From: DATFVA01 sp963711455
GTDB taxonomy: Bacteria > Bacteroidota > Ignavibacteria > Ignavibacteriales > Ignavibacteriaceae
DNA length: 64,000 bases
Assembly (NCBI GenBank): GCA_963711455.1
Contig: CAVQEH010000010.1
Span: 62,001 to 126,000 of the forward strand
Reading direction: 5' to 3'
Under the pieces are notes generated by a model. That model worked only from the letters and a program-made list of their open reading frames with translations, was not told the DNA's origin and did no database searches. Both the position numbers and the translations under genes were made by a program. Shown piece after piece: positions 35,553 to 45,155 of this stretch; positions within the stretch are counted from its first letter, which is position 1; each line of letters opens with the position of its first letter.

Positions 35553-35946
35553 GTACCTTATAGTAGGGGCTTATGCTGTTATTTTTCATACCTTGCCTCG
35601 AAACACAGGGGACATTGATTTTTTTATTGAAGCTTCAGAAAAAAACTCGCTTAAAGTTTTGAAGGTTCTAAAAGAATTTGGATTTGGAAACCTGGACTTT
35701 AAGAAAGAAGATTTTTTAAATCCAGATATTGTAGTTCAACTTGGTTTTGCTCCCAACCGCATAGATTTAATTACAGGAATATCCGGCATTTCTTTTAAAG
35801 ATGCCTACAAAAACAGGGTAAAGGGTAGAATAGGTTCAGAGGAAGTCTGTTTTATATCTGCAATTGATTTAATAAAAAATAAAACCTCTGCTGGAAGGGC
35901 TAAAGATATTGCTGATGCAGAAATTTTAAGTAAATTTTTGAAGTGA
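35494..35946 (+). CDS. Nucleotidyltransferase-fold protein (DUF6036/AbiEii-like)
   Basis: The 150-residue protein has the minimal nucleotidyltransferase motif: YLIVGAYAVIFH (in place of GGxxA) and GDIDFFIEAS with Asp40 and Asp42 as metal ligands. VVQLGFAPNRIDLITGI supplies a probable third acidic residue, and the C-terminus is helical (GRAKDIADAEIL). The fold and size fit the nucleotidyltransferase DUF6036/AbiEii relatives. Translation is likely coupled to the small gene it overlaps by 59 nt. Whether it transfers nucleotides to a protein or RNA target cannot be read from sequence. Confidence 0.83.
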   Translation: MKVEKDFEEFIKLLNYHKVKYLIVGAYAVIFHTLPRNTGDIDFFIEASEKNSLKVLKVLKEFGFGNLDFKKEDFLNPDIVVQLGFAPNRIDLITGISGISFKDAYKNRVKGRIGSEEVCFISAIDLIKNKTSAGRAKDIADAEILSKFLK

Positions 35947-36061
35947 TCTTTATAATCCTTCCAGAGTTCCTACAAGAGTAAATGATGCATTTCTAATTAA
36001 ATTGATTTTATACCCTCCAATGAATAATATTTAAAGCTTATTAATTAAGGATTTTCAGGTT

Positions 36062-38893
36062 TTGGAAAAAGAAACGATAATTGTAAAAGGTGCAAGAGAA
36101 CATAACCTTAAAGATATCGATGTTGAAATCCCGCGTGAATCATTTACGGTAATTACGGGACTATCCGGTTCGGGAAAATCTTCACTTGCCTTCGATACAA
36201 TTTATGCAGAAGGACAAAGAAGATATATAGAATCTTTATCTGCTTATGCCCGCCAGTTTCTTGATATGCTTGAAAAACCCGAAGTAGATTTGATTGAAGG
36301 ATTAAGTCCTGCAATTTCAATTGAACAGAAATCCACTTCAGGGAATCCTCGTTCAACCGTTGGAACTGTTACAGAAATATATGATTACCTTCGTCTTCTT
36401 TACGCAAGGCTTGGAACTCCTTATTGCTATAACTGCGGGAAACCTGTTACACGACAATCTTCAGCACAGATAATTGATTCTATAATTTCAACACTTTCAG
36501 GTAAAAAGATATCAGTACTTGCACCGGTTGTAAGAGGAAGGAAAGGACATTACCGGGAACTGTTCGAAGAAATTTTGTCTGATGGTTTTCTTAGAGTAAG
36601 GGTTGATAATGAATTTAAAGAGATACAGAAAGGTTTCCAGGTTGACCGGTACAAAATTCATAATATTGAAATTGTTGTTGACAGGCTTACAGTTTCGGAA
36701 AATGCAAGAGCAAGAATAAGCGAATCTGTTGATGTCGCTTTGAATTACGGAAATGGAATTCTGATAGTTAATGATGGACAAAAAGATTTCATATACAGCA
36801 AGCACCTCGCCTGTCTTAATTGCGGAATAAGTTATCGTGAGTTAGCTCCGAATTCTTTTTCCTTCAATTCTCCTTATGGATCCTGTACTGATTGTGAAGG
36901 GCTTGGAGAAAAGAAAGAACTTGATATAAACCTAATCATTCCTGATTGGGGTAAATCCATAAATGAAGAAGGAATTGCCGCACTCGGCAAACCCAGATCA
37001 ATCTGGTTTTTCAACCAATTGACTGCCGTTGCGGAAAGATTCAATTTTAATTTTGATACAAAGCTGAAAGATTTAACTGAAGAACAGAAAGATATTCTGC
37101 TGAATGGAAGCAAAGAGAAGATAGCTTTTTCTTATTCTTACGGCGGCGGCAGACCGGTTACCTATCATCATAAATTTTCAGGATTAATGAATTACCTGAA
37201 AAATTATTACAATACAACAAGCTCAAATAATATCCGTGAGTGGGTTGAGTCTTATATGAATACAATTAAATGTCCAACCTGCGGCGGAGGAAGATTAAAA
37301 AGAGAATCTCTTGCTGTTAAATTTAAAGAAAAGAATATAAGTGAAATTACTGCTCTTTCAATTCAAAGAGCAGGAGAATTTTTTAAGAGAGTAAAACTTC
37401 AGGGAAGAGAAGGAATAATTGCTAAACCTATCATTAAGGAAATAGCTGCCCGGCTTAATTTTCTCTTAAATGTCGGATTGGATTACTTAACTCTTGATCG
37501 TTCTGCAAGGACTTTATCGGGAGGAGAATCACAAAGGATAAGGCTTGCTACTCAAATCGGTTCACAGCTTGCGGGAGTTCTGTATGTATTGGATGAACCG
37601 AGTATCGGTCTTCATCAAAGTGATAATATTAAGCTTATCAAATCACTGAAAAATTTAAGAGACCTTGGCAATACTGTAATTGTTGTTGAACATGACAGGG
37701 AAACCATTGAGAGCTCTGATTTCATGATTGACCTTGGTCCCGGCGCCGGTGAGCACGGCGGTCAACTTTGTTTAGCCGGAGATACTAAAAAGCTGATGAA
37801 CTCTTCTAACGGAATTGATTCACTCACACTCTCATATTTAAAATACAAAAAACAAATTCCGATTCCCGAAGAAAGAAGGGAAGGGAACGGAAATCATATT
37901 GAGCTTGTAGGCGCTTCAGGATTTAATTTAAAAAATGTAAACTTAAAAGTTCCGCTTGGCACATTAACATTAATTACAGGTGTCAGCGGATCAGGAAAAT
38001 CTTCACTCGTTAATGAAACGCTAGTAAAAATATTGATGAACAGGATTTATAAATCCAAGTCGGTGCCGTTACCATTTAAATCTGTTGAAGGCCTTGAGAA
38101 TATTGATAAGATAATCGAAATAGATCAGTCTCCTATTGGCAGAACCCCGCGTTCAAACCCGGCAACATACACAGGCTTGTTTACTTTCATAAGAGATCTC
38201 TATTCACAATTACCCGAATCAAAAATGCGCGGATATGCAACAGGACGATTCAGCTTTAATGTTCCCGGGGGAAGGTGCGAAGAATGCAGCGGCGATGGTT
38301 TGAAAAAAATTGAGATGAACTTTCTTCCGGATGTTTATGTTGGATGTGATGTCTGCCATGGTAAAAGATATAATCGTGAAACTCTTGAAATCCTTTATAA
38401 AACCAAATCAATTTCAGACGTACTTGAAATGACAGTCGAAGAGGCTCTTGAATTTTTCGGAGATTTGCCGAGAATCAAAAGGAAGCTGAAAGCAATTCAC
38501 GATGTGGGATTAGGTTATATAACTCTTGGTCAGCAGGCAACTACGCTTTCCGGCGGTGAAGCCCAGCGTGTAAAGCTTGCCACTGAATTAAGTAAAGTTT
38601 CAACCGGAAAAACTCTTTATATACTTGACGAACCTACAACCGGGCTTCATTTTGAAGATGTGAATATTCTTCTGAAAGTATTGAATAAGCTTGTTGATAA
38701 AGGCAATACAGTAATTGTTGTAGAACATAACTTAGATGTTATAAAGACGGCAGACTGGATAATTGATCTTGGTCCGGGGGGCGGTGAATTCGGCGGCAGA
38801 ATTATAGCTGAAGGAACACCAGAACAGATTGTTCAAAACAAAAAAAGTGTTACAGGGGAATACCTGAAAAAAGAAATTCATACCGGAAAATAA
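36062..38893 (+). CDS. uvrA: Excinuclease ABC subunit A
   Basis: UvrA detects DNA damage and loads UvrB in nucleotide excision repair. The 943 residues carry two ABC ATPase modules: Walker A GLSGSGKS (33-40) and a second GVSGSGKSSL, signatures LSGGESQRIRLA and LSGGEAQRVKLA, and Walker B VLDEPSIGLHQ and ILDEPTTGLHF. Zinc sites are CYNCG/CLNCG and CEECSGDG/CDVCHG. The start is TTG at 36062. It is intact and of normal length. uvrB/uvrC are not in the window. Confidence 0.98.
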   Translation: MEKETIIVKGAREHNLKDIDVEIPRESFTVITGLSGSGKSSLAFDTIYAEGQRRYIESLSAYARQFLDMLEKPEVDLIEGLSPAISIEQKSTSGNPRSTVGTVTEIYDYLRLLYARLGTPYCYNCGKPVTRQSSAQIIDSIISTLSGKKISVLAPVVRGRKGHYRELFEEILSDGFLRVRVDNEFKEIQKGFQVDRYKIHNIEIVVDRLTVSENARARISESVDVALNYGNGILIVNDGQKDFIYSKHLACLNCGISYRELAPNSFSFNSPYGSCTDCEGLGEKKELDINLIIPDWGKSINEEGIAALGKPRSIWFFNQLTAVAERFNFNFDTKLKDLTEEQKDILLNGSKEKIAFSYSYGGGRPVTYHHKFSGLMNYLKNYYNTTSSNNIREWVESYMNTIKCPTCGGGRLKRESLAVKFKEKNISEITALSIQRAGEFFKRVKLQGREGIIAKPIIKEIAARLNFLLNVGLDYLTLDRSARTLSGGESQRIRLATQIGSQLAGVLYVLDEPSIGLHQSDNIKLIKSLKNLRDLGNTVIVVEHDRETIESSDFMIDLGPGAGEHGGQLCLAGDTKKLMNSSNGIDSLTLSYLKYKKQIPIPEERREGNGNHIELVGASGFNLKNVNLKVPLGTLTLITGVSGSGKSSLVNETLVKILMNRIYKSKSVPLPFKSVEGLENIDKIIEIDQSPIGRTPRSNPATYTGLFTFIRDLYSQLPESKMRGYATGRFSFNVPGGRCEECSGDGLKKIEMNFLPDVYVGCDVCHGKRYNRETLEILYKTKSISDVLEMTVEEALEFFGDLPRIKRKLKAIHDVGLGYITLGQQATTLSGGEAQRVKLATELSKVSTGKTLYILDEPTTGLHFEDVNILLKVLNKLVDKGNTVIVVEHNLDVIKTADWIIDLGPGGGEFGGRIIAEGTPEQIVQNKKSVTGEYLKKEIHTGK

Positions 38894-38952
38894 TTGCCGA
38901 TTATCAAGAAAAAATTTTGAAAACAATCATTTTTTTTTGATATTATTCCTGC

Positions 38953-39480
38953 ATGAAAAAATTAGTATCGTTAAGCTTAAGTTTTTTAATAATCCTGAAC
39001 ACATTCGGTTTTAATATTATTTTAATCTATGTGCTTCAGGAGTACAGGACAGAAAACCTTGAGGTTATTGATGAGCATCCCGAAACCATTTCTTTGGACA
39101 GGATTGTTGTTTTTAGTTTAACCAAAGATAATCCTCACCTTTTAAATTCGCGGGAAATTGTTTATAACAATGAAATGTATGATATCATTTATAAAAAGAT
39201 TTCCAATGACGATACAATCTTTTATTGTTTAAATGATAACAAAGACACCGAGTTGCACACGGCTTTCTGTTCTTTAAATGAAATAAGGGATAACCCGGCT
39301 TCTTTACCGGATCATCTTGCCGCTTCCGTTCTTAAGAATTTATTAAAAAATTATCTGCCCCTTCCCGCCAATTCCTTAATTGAAAATTATAAATCACTTA
39401 CATTCAACCAGGCTAATAATTTATCTGTTCAATCAATAATTCTCGAAAAAATTTTCCCACCTCCCAACCAAAGATCATAA
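38953..39480 (+). CDS. Exported/membrane-anchored hypothetical protein preceding a TonB receptor
   Basis: The 175-residue product begins with a hydrophobic helix (LVSLSLSFLIILNTFGFNIILIYVLQ, split here as LSLSFLIILNTFGFNII). The remaining part is soluble, with LDRIVVFSLTKDN and IVYNNEMYDIIYKKIS. In Bacteroidota, proteins of this general size and layout often sit right before TonB-dependent receptors. I know no established function. It ends 99 nt before the receptor gene on the same strand. It is a good candidate for a receptor accessory or a metal-related periplasmic protein, but this is inference. Confidence 0.68.
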   Translation: MKKLVSLSLSFLIILNTFGFNIILIYVLQEYRTENLEVIDEHPETISLDRIVVFSLTKDNPHLLNSREIVYNNEMYDIIYKKISNDDTIFYCLNDNKDTELHTAFCSLNEIRDNPASLPDHLAASVLKNLLKNYLPLPANSLIENYKSLTFNQANNLSVQSIILEKIFPPPNQRS

Positions 39481-39579
39481 GCAAAACTTATTAAAACATC
39501 ATTTGTAAGGACGTAATCCTTTTTGTTTGAATTATGTTCCTTATAAAATTCATTCATAATATTTAAAAGGCTATGATCT

Positions 39580-41844
39580 ATGAAATTGATATATATGAAA
39601 GTAATATTATTTTTTCTTGTGCTTGTTTTTACAGCAGATGCACAGTATAATCTTTCAGGGAAAGTTACGGAAGCTAAAACCGGCGAAACTCTCCCCGCAG
39701 TAGATATTTTTATACGTGAACTGCAAAGGGGTGTAATTACCGATACCAAAGGAGATTATTTATTTACAAATTTACCGGATGGTACTTTTACTGTACAGTT
39801 CAGTTACGTTGGATATAAAACCGAAGTAAAAAATGTTGAGATTACAAAGGGTGATAACAAATTAAATGTTTCTCTGGTGCCTACAAATCTTGAGTTAGGT
39901 GAAGTAGTAGTTATAGGCAACTCAGTTGTAAGTAAAGAGAAAGTTCCTTACAAGGTTGAGATTGCCTCTGCGAAGGATCTAAGGTACAACGGAATGGTTA
40001 CGCTTACACAAACTCTTGCTTCACTGCCCGGTATAAATGAACTAACAAACGGACTTGCAATATCAAAACCTGTAATAAGAGGATTGTACGGTTACAGAAT
40101 TGCAACAGTTCTTAATGGTGTAAGGTTCGATAACCAGCAGTGGCAGGAAGAACACGGGTTCGGGCTTGATGATATTGGTATCGGACGTATTGAAGTTATT
40201 GAAGGTCCGGCTGCTTTACTTTACGGCGCCGAATCAATCGGTGGAGTTATTAATCTTCTGCCTGAAAACAGTGCTCCTGTTGGACGAATTCTTGGTAATT
40301 ACAATCTTAAAATTTTCTCCAATACACTTGGTGCTTATTCTGAACTCGGGTTTAAAGGAGCAAATAAAAAAGTTAATTGGCAGATTCATGTTGGCGGACA
40401 GTCTCATGCCGATTATCTTGATGGCAAGGATCAAAAAATTCCCAATACAAGATTTCTTACTTTAAATGCTAATGGAATGATTGGATATTTTTACGACTGG
40501 GGATTCTCAAACCTTGATTATACCTTTGCTCACAATATTTATGGTGTGGTGGAAGAAGCAGATTTACATAATCCGAAAGATTTGGCTGAAGATCATTTTG
40601 AACGTGAATTTGAAGGACCTCATCATACAATTGAATACCATATTTTATCGCTGAGAAATACATTCTTTGCCGGTGCTTCCAAATTCAAACTTGATTTAGG
40701 ATTTCAAAATAATCACAGGCAGGAACAGGAAGGAGCGGGAGATGTTGCTGCAACAGGTGATGCAGGAGAACTTGATATAATATTAAATACATTTTCTTCA
40801 AATCTTGAATGGATAAACCAGTTAAATAAAAGTCTCGAATTAACAATCGGTGCCCAGGGAAATTTTCAGAATAATGAAAATGACGGTGAACGTATTTTAA
40901 TTCCGAATGCAAATATGAATGAATATTCTGCATTTACTTACCTTAAGGAAAACTTTGAAAAGTTAAACGTTGAAACGGGATTGAGATACGATTACAAATC
41001 TATTAAATCTGATTTTATGGATTCAACAGATTTTTCAGCGGAAATGCCTGCTATAAATAATAATTATTCTATTCTTAACGGGGCTGTTGGTGCATCTTAT
41101 TCTTTTACCGGAAACCTCACCGGCAAATTAAATTTTGCAACTGGTTACAGAGCGCCCAATCTTGCCGAGCTTTCATCAAATGGTGTTCACGAGGGGACTA
41201 CCAGGTATGAAGTTGGCAGCAGTAATCTTAAGAGTGAACACAATTTCCAGTTTGATGCCGGTTTAATAGTTACTGTTGACAATTTTTCTGTAAACTTTGA
41301 TTACTTTTATAACAAGGTTAATAATTTCATCTTCTTAAATCCTACTTCCGATTCTGTGGGTATAAATCGGATATACAGATTTTTACAGGATAATTCACTG
41401 CTTCAGGGTGGTGAAATCAGCGCTGATTATAATGCCGGTAATGTAGTCGATCTCTCAGCTTCGTATTCTACTGTAATTGGTAAAAGAGAAGATGGAACTT
41501 ATCTTCCTTTTATGCCTGCAGATAAGCTGAATGGTAAAGTTAAATTTAACCTGCCTGATTGGTCTGTATTTTACGACTTCTCCTTTTTTGTTTCGGCAGA
41601 TTATTATTTCAAACAGACAAAGACTGCAGCTTTGGAATCGCCTTCTGATGCTTACACACTATTCAATGCGGGAATTCAATCTGCATTTTCGATCTGGAAT
41701 ACCCCCGTCAATTTTTCAATTGTCGGTACAAACTTATTTGATGAATATTATATCAGTTACCTGAGCATCTTAAAACCGCTTGGAGTTCATGATATCGGAA
41801 GAAATATTACCCTTTCTGTCGATGTCCCTTTCAGTTTGCAATAA
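39580..41844 (+). CDS. TonB-dependent outer-membrane receptor
   Basis: The 754 residues begin with a signal peptide (LFFLVLVFTADAQ). A carboxypeptidase-regulatory-like domain follows (about 20-100: GKVTEAKTGETLPAVDIFI, FSYVGYKTEVKNVEI). The plug domain has LTQTLASLPGINELT, PVIRGLYGYRIATVLNG and IEVIEGPAALLYGAESIGGVINLLP. The rest is a 22-strand beta-barrel (KLNFATGYRAPNLAELSSNG, FDYFYNKVNNFIFLN). It should take up a large substrate, probably a metal chelate, using TonB energy. Neither TonB/ExbBD nor a ligand-specific gene is adjacent; the preceding exported protein may be a partner. Confidence 0.94.
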   Translation: MKLIYMKVILFFLVLVFTADAQYNLSGKVTEAKTGETLPAVDIFIRELQRGVITDTKGDYLFTNLPDGTFTVQFSYVGYKTEVKNVEITKGDNKLNVSLVPTNLELGEVVVIGNSVVSKEKVPYKVEIASAKDLRYNGMVTLTQTLASLPGINELTNGLAISKPVIRGLYGYRIATVLNGVRFDNQQWQEEHGFGLDDIGIGRIEVIEGPAALLYGAESIGGVINLLPENSAPVGRILGNYNLKIFSNTLGAYSELGFKGANKKVNWQIHVGGQSHADYLDGKDQKIPNTRFLTLNANGMIGYFYDWGFSNLDYTFAHNIYGVVEEADLHNPKDLAEDHFEREFEGPHHTIEYHILSLRNTFFAGASKFKLDLGFQNNHRQEQEGAGDVAATGDAGELDIILNTFSSNLEWINQLNKSLELTIGAQGNFQNNENDGERILIPNANMNEYSAFTYLKENFEKLNVETGLRYDYKSIKSDFMDSTDFSAEMPAINNNYSILNGAVGASYSFTGNLTGKLNFATGYRAPNLAELSSNGVHEGTTRYEVGSSNLKSEHNFQFDAGLIVTVDNFSVNFDYFYNKVNNFIFLNPTSDSVGINRIYRFLQDNSLLQGGEISADYNAGNVVDLSASYSTVIGKREDGTYLPFMPADKLNGKVKFNLPDWSVFYDFSFFVSADYYFKQTKTAALESPSDAYTLFNAGIQSAFSIWNTPVNFSIVGTNLFDEYYISYLSILKPLGVHDIGRNITLSVDVPFSLQ

Positions 41845-41858
41845 TGATTAAATCTTAT

Positions 41859-41893
41859 TTCTCCCTCCTTATATTTTGGAGGGGGAAGTTTTT
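41859..41893 (+). terminator. Terminator after the TonB-receptor gene
   Basis: The stem TTCTCCCTCC / GGAGGGGGAA (10 bp with one T-G wobble) has a 9-nt loop and is followed by GTTTTTAT. It sits between the receptor stop (41844) and the convergent aldo/keto reductase stop (41907). Confidence 0.82.
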
Positions 41894-41906
41894 ATCTAAT
41901 CACTTT

Positions 41907-42728
41907 TTAATTTACATGCGTCGGATCCCAGGCAATCCGGATATCTTCATTTAGTAAATCAAGCTTTTCCATGTCCTCTTCCGCAATTTTGAAATCAAAT
42001 ACCCGAGAATTTTCAACTATTCTTTCTTTATTAACAGATTTCGGAATCACAACCAGGTTATGCTGTAGAGACCATCTTATCATCAACTGTGCAGGAGATT
42101 TCAAATATTTTCCGGCAATTTCTTTCAGATTCTGATCATTAAGTTTTTCAGCGCGTGCCAGGGGGGAATATGCTTCAAGCTGAATTTCCTTAATCGTACA
42201 ATAATCAAGCAGGTCCTTTTGAAACAGGAATGGATGAAATTCAACCTGGTTGATTGCCGGCTTTACTTCGGTATAATTATCCATCTCTTTTAAATGTTTA
42301 ATGGTATAATTACTTACCCCGATTGATCTGGCTCTTCCTTCTTTGTATATATTTTCCAGTGCTCTCCAGGATTCTCTTCTCTTTTCTTCCACCGGCCAGT
42401 GTATAAGGTATAAATCAACATAATCAAAACCTAAATCATCTAGACTTTCATTAAAAGCTTTTAAAGCATTCTCATATCCCTGGTCAGTGTTCCACAATTT
42501 AGTAGTTACAAATATTTCTTCTCTTTTTATACCGCTTTCCTTAATTGCTTTTCCAACATCTCCTTCATTTCTATATGCTTTTGCAGTATCAATATGCCTG
42601 TACCCGGCTTCTAAGGCCCAGGTCACAGCATCAAATGTCTTTTTGCCGGGTTTTGAAAGATAAACTCCTAATCCAAATCTTGGAATTTCAATATTATTGT
42701 TTAATTTAATGGTACTATCGATTGTCAT
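41907..42728 (-). CDS. Aldo/keto reductase
   Basis: The 273-residue NADPH-dependent reductase is of the AKR5-like (YvgN/2,5-DKG reductase) group. The catalytic tetrad is visible: Asp (HIDTAKAYRNE), Tyr in the same motif, Lys (VTTKLWN) and His (LIHWPVEE). GVSNYTIKHLKEM and VIPKSVNKERI (nucleotide binding) are typical. The start at 42728 (MTIDSTIKL) follows AAGGAG; a longer reading back to 42830 has no such site. A close paralogue lies at 50126-50953. It converges on the TonB receptor gene. Confidence 0.93.
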   Translation of the reverse strand: MTIDSTIKLNNNIEIPRFGLGVYLSKPGKKTFDAVTWALEAGYRHIDTAKAYRNEGDVGKAIKESGIKREEIFVTTKLWNTDQGYENALKAFNESLDDLGFDYVDLYLIHWPVEEKRRESWRALENIYKEGRARSIGVSNYTIKHLKEMDNYTEVKPAINQVEFHPFLFQKDLLDYCTIKEIQLEAYSPLARAEKLNDQNLKEIAGKYLKSPAQLMIRWSLQHNLVVIPKSVNKERIVENSRVFDFKIAEEDMEKLDLLNEDIRIAWDPTHVN

Positions 42729-42839
42729 CTTTTTACTCCTTAGAAAACTAATTGTAAAGATAATAAAAAATTTACCCGGCATTCGGGTGATGTGATAAAA
42801 TATTAATAAACCGTATCTGTCAAAAATCAAGAGGATAAA

Positions 42840-43481
42840 ATGAAAAAGTACCTGCTGTTCATAATTTGTTTTTTTGTTTCAATTAATTTTTTGAATGCTC
42901 AAACTTCTCACACGGTACAGGTGAGCAATTTTCAATTTAGTCCGATGAATGTAAATATAACTGTCGGGGATACTGTGAAATGGCAATGGGTGAATGGTAT
43001 TCATACTACAACATCAGACAGTATGACAGGTTCTAATCACTGGGATGCCCCGATGGACAACACCGATCAGACATTTCGTTTTGTTATTACTTCACCCGGT
43101 ATCCATCATTACTATTGTTTCTATCATCAAGGAACCGGGATGGTTGGTACAATTACCGCCGTAGTACCCACAGGAGTAAAGGATAATAAAACAGCGGTTA
43201 ATCAGTTCAGGCTGGAACAGAATTATCCAAATCCATTTAATCCGTCAACTGTTATAAGCTACTCACTGAATAATCCCGGTCTGGTAACATTGAAAATTTA
43301 TAATTCTCTCGGTGAGGAAGTGACAACATTAGTTAATGAAAACCAGGCTGCCGGTGATCATTCAGTTATTTTTAATGCTTCAGGTGATTATGGCAGAGGT
43401 TCGTTAGCCAGCGGTATATATTTTTACAGGTTGAAGTCGGGCAGCTTCGATCAGACACGCAAGATGCTTTTGTTAAAATAA
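42840..43481 (+). CDS. Secreted cupredoxin (plastocyanin-like) with T9SS sorting domain
   Basis: The 213 residues have a signal peptide (LLFIICFFVSINFLNAQ), a cupredoxin domain (about 22-105) and a T9SS C-terminus. Copper ligands expected of a type 1 site are visible: His in NGIHTTTSD, then Cys, His and Met in YYCFYHQGTGMVG. The sorting domain shows NYPNPFNPSTVISYSL and SGIYFYRLKSG. It should be a surface-associated electron carrier or copper-binding protein. It begins a cluster of three T9SS cargo genes. Confidence 0.92.
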   Translation: MKKYLLFIICFFVSINFLNAQTSHTVQVSNFQFSPMNVNITVGDTVKWQWVNGIHTTTSDSMTGSNHWDAPMDNTDQTFRFVITSPGIHHYYCFYHQGTGMVGTITAVVPTGVKDNKTAVNQFRLEQNYPNPFNPSTVISYSLNNPGLVTLKIYNSLGEEVTTLVNENQAAGDHSVIFNASGDYGRGSLASGIYFYRLKSGSFDQTRKMLLLK

Positions 43482-43529
43482 TTTATTGCCAAGAAAATTG
43501 TATCTGTTTCAATTCTAAAAGGAATTCCT

Positions 43530-45065
43530 ATGAATAAACTGATAAAAGTCATTTTGTTTTCAGGTTTACTAACTGCCTGTTCCTTTGCTCAATGGTCGCA
43601 GTTAACATCATTTCCTTCCGTTTATACCAGGGATATATTTATTTCAAACGGAGTATTATATGTATCTACCGGCGGAAGCGGTGTTTATAAATCGACTGAT
43701 GAAGGGAACTCCTGGCAGACTATAAATAATGGTTTAACTCCTTCCCAGGCAAAGGATACATATCAGGTTATTGATGTTTCAGGGAATTTATTTGTAGCAA
43801 CAACTGATGGTATTTATAAATCGACAGACGGAGGAGATAGCTGGGTAAAAAAGAGTAATGGCATTACTATCGGTCCCGGCGCATTATATGAATTTACCGA
43901 ATCCATTTTTGAATATAATGGAAGTTTATTTACGGGTGCATGGAATGGTTTGTACAGTTCAGCAGATGGTGCGGAAAACTGGATGATAACTAATGTTAGT
44001 GGGGAAGGAATTGGAGCCAAGAATTTTACTGAACACGATGGGATTTTGTTTGCCGCGCGCGAATCGATAAACGATCCCATCGGGTATAAATCTACCGATA
44101 GCGGCGTTGCCTGGCAGGATCTTACAGGAATATCACTCCCTACCATAACTTTTTTTTCCGAACCACCAATATTATGGGCTGGTACTATTGCAGGCGTCTG
44201 GCTTTCTACTGATGACGGACTAACATGGCAAATCAGAAACAATGGTTTAACTTCTGATCCCTATAGCTCAAGCATAATCAGAATAAACGGAGTATTGATA
44301 ACATCATTAAAATTTGGTGGTTCAGGTGTTTATCGTTCATTGGATGACGGGTTAAACTGGGAAGCTATTGGCGAAGGATTACCATTCCTTAATTCAATTG
44401 AAGATCTCTTTGTTCTTAATAATAAAATATTGGCTGCAACTTCTGATGGCATCTGGCAAAGAGATGTTTCAGAAGTTCCTGTCGAACTGAGTTCATTTAT
44501 TGCTAATGTTAAAGGAAATGCTGTTATGCTTAACTGGATAACAGCTACAGAAACAAATAATAAAGGATTTGAAATTCAGAAGTCAACGGTCAGCAGTCAG
44601 CGGTCGGTTCCTGTAAAGTGGGAGAAGATTGGTTTTGTTACAGGTTTTGGAACAACTACAGAACCGAAATCTTATTCATTTACAGATAACAAAGTATCAC
44701 CAGGTACATATTCATACAGGTTAAAGCAAATAAATTTTGACGGGAGTTTTGAATACTCTTCTAACGTAAATGTAGTCGTAAATATTCCGATTGAATTCAG
44801 TTTAAGTCAGAATTATCCTAATCCTTTTAATCCGTCAACTATTATAAACTACTCACTTAATAATCCGGGTTTGATAACCTTAAAAATTTTTGATTCTATA
44901 GGAAAAGAAGTCGCAACCCTAGTTAACGAAAAACAATCAGCAGGAGATCATTCTGTAATATTTAATGCTTATAATGGAAAAACCAGGTTAGCTAGCGGAA
45001 TTTATTTTTATAAGCTTAAATCTGGTGAATCTACTGCTATTAAGAAATTTATTTTGATGAAGTAG
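43530..45065 (+). CDS. Secreted BNR/Asp-box repeat protein with T9SS sorting domain
   Basis: The 511-residue protein starts with a signal peptide (LIKVILFSGLLTACSFAQ). Residues about 20-310 hold repeated Asp-box units such as VYKSTDEGNSWQT, IYKSTDGGDSWVK, KSTDSGVAWQD and VYRSLDDGLNWEA, which predict a beta-propeller. A fibronectin-like module (about 315-420) precedes the sorting domain NYPNPFNPSTIINYSL. An internal seven-base tandem repeat lies in the module at FEIQKSTVSSQRSV. It is closely related to the next gene; ligand unknown. Sialidase activity is not implied, as no catalytic residues were recognised. Confidence 0.9.
   Translation: MNKLIKVILFSGLLTACSFAQWSQLTSFPSVYTRDIFISNGVLYVSTGGSGVYKSTDEGNSWQTINNGLTPSQAKDTYQVIDVSGNLFVATTDGIYKSTDGGDSWVKKSNGITIGPGALYEFTESIFEYNGSLFTGAWNGLYSSADGAENWMITNVSGEGIGAKNFTEHDGILFAARESINDPIGYKSTDSGVAWQDLTGISLPTITFFSEPPILWAGTIAGVWLSTDDGLTWQIRNNGLTSDPYSSSIIRINGVLITSLKFGGSGVYRSLDDGLNWEAIGEGLPFLNSIEDLFVLNNKILAATSDGIWQRDVSEVPVELSSFIANVKGNAVMLNWITATETNNKGFEIQKSTVSSQRSVPVKWEKIGFVTGFGTTTEPKSYSFTDNKVSPGTYSYRLKQINFDGSFEYSSNVNVVVNIPIEFSLSQNYPNPFNPSTIINYSLNNPGLITLKIFDSIGKEVATLVNEKQSAGDHSVIFNAYNGKTRLASGIYFYKLKSGESTAIKKFILMK
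44582..44609 (+). repeat. Heptanucleotide tandem repeat (4 units) within T9SS gene
   Basis: Four successive 7-nt units read GTCAACG, GTCAGCA, GTCAGCG, GTCGGTT. They are in the coding frame region for STVSSQRSV. The same position in the paralogue at 47120-47147 holds another four-unit array, so the repeat is a shared property of the module. Confidence 0.75.
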
Positions 45066-45155
45066 AAATATTAAAGTCACTTATTTTCTTTCAGGTAAAT
45101 TGCTGTAATCTTCAATAGAAAAAAAATATTTTAAAATTAATTACCAGGTAGTATT

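Noticed and set aside
35334..35946. MNT-HEPN toxin-antitoxin pair
   Set aside because: The small protein lacks the HEPN R-x4-6-H motif, so only the nucleotidyltransferase half fits.
42729..42830. N-terminal extension of the first aldo/keto reductase
   Set aside because: The extra 34 residues are not shared with its paralogue and the AAGGAG lies before the ATG at 42728.
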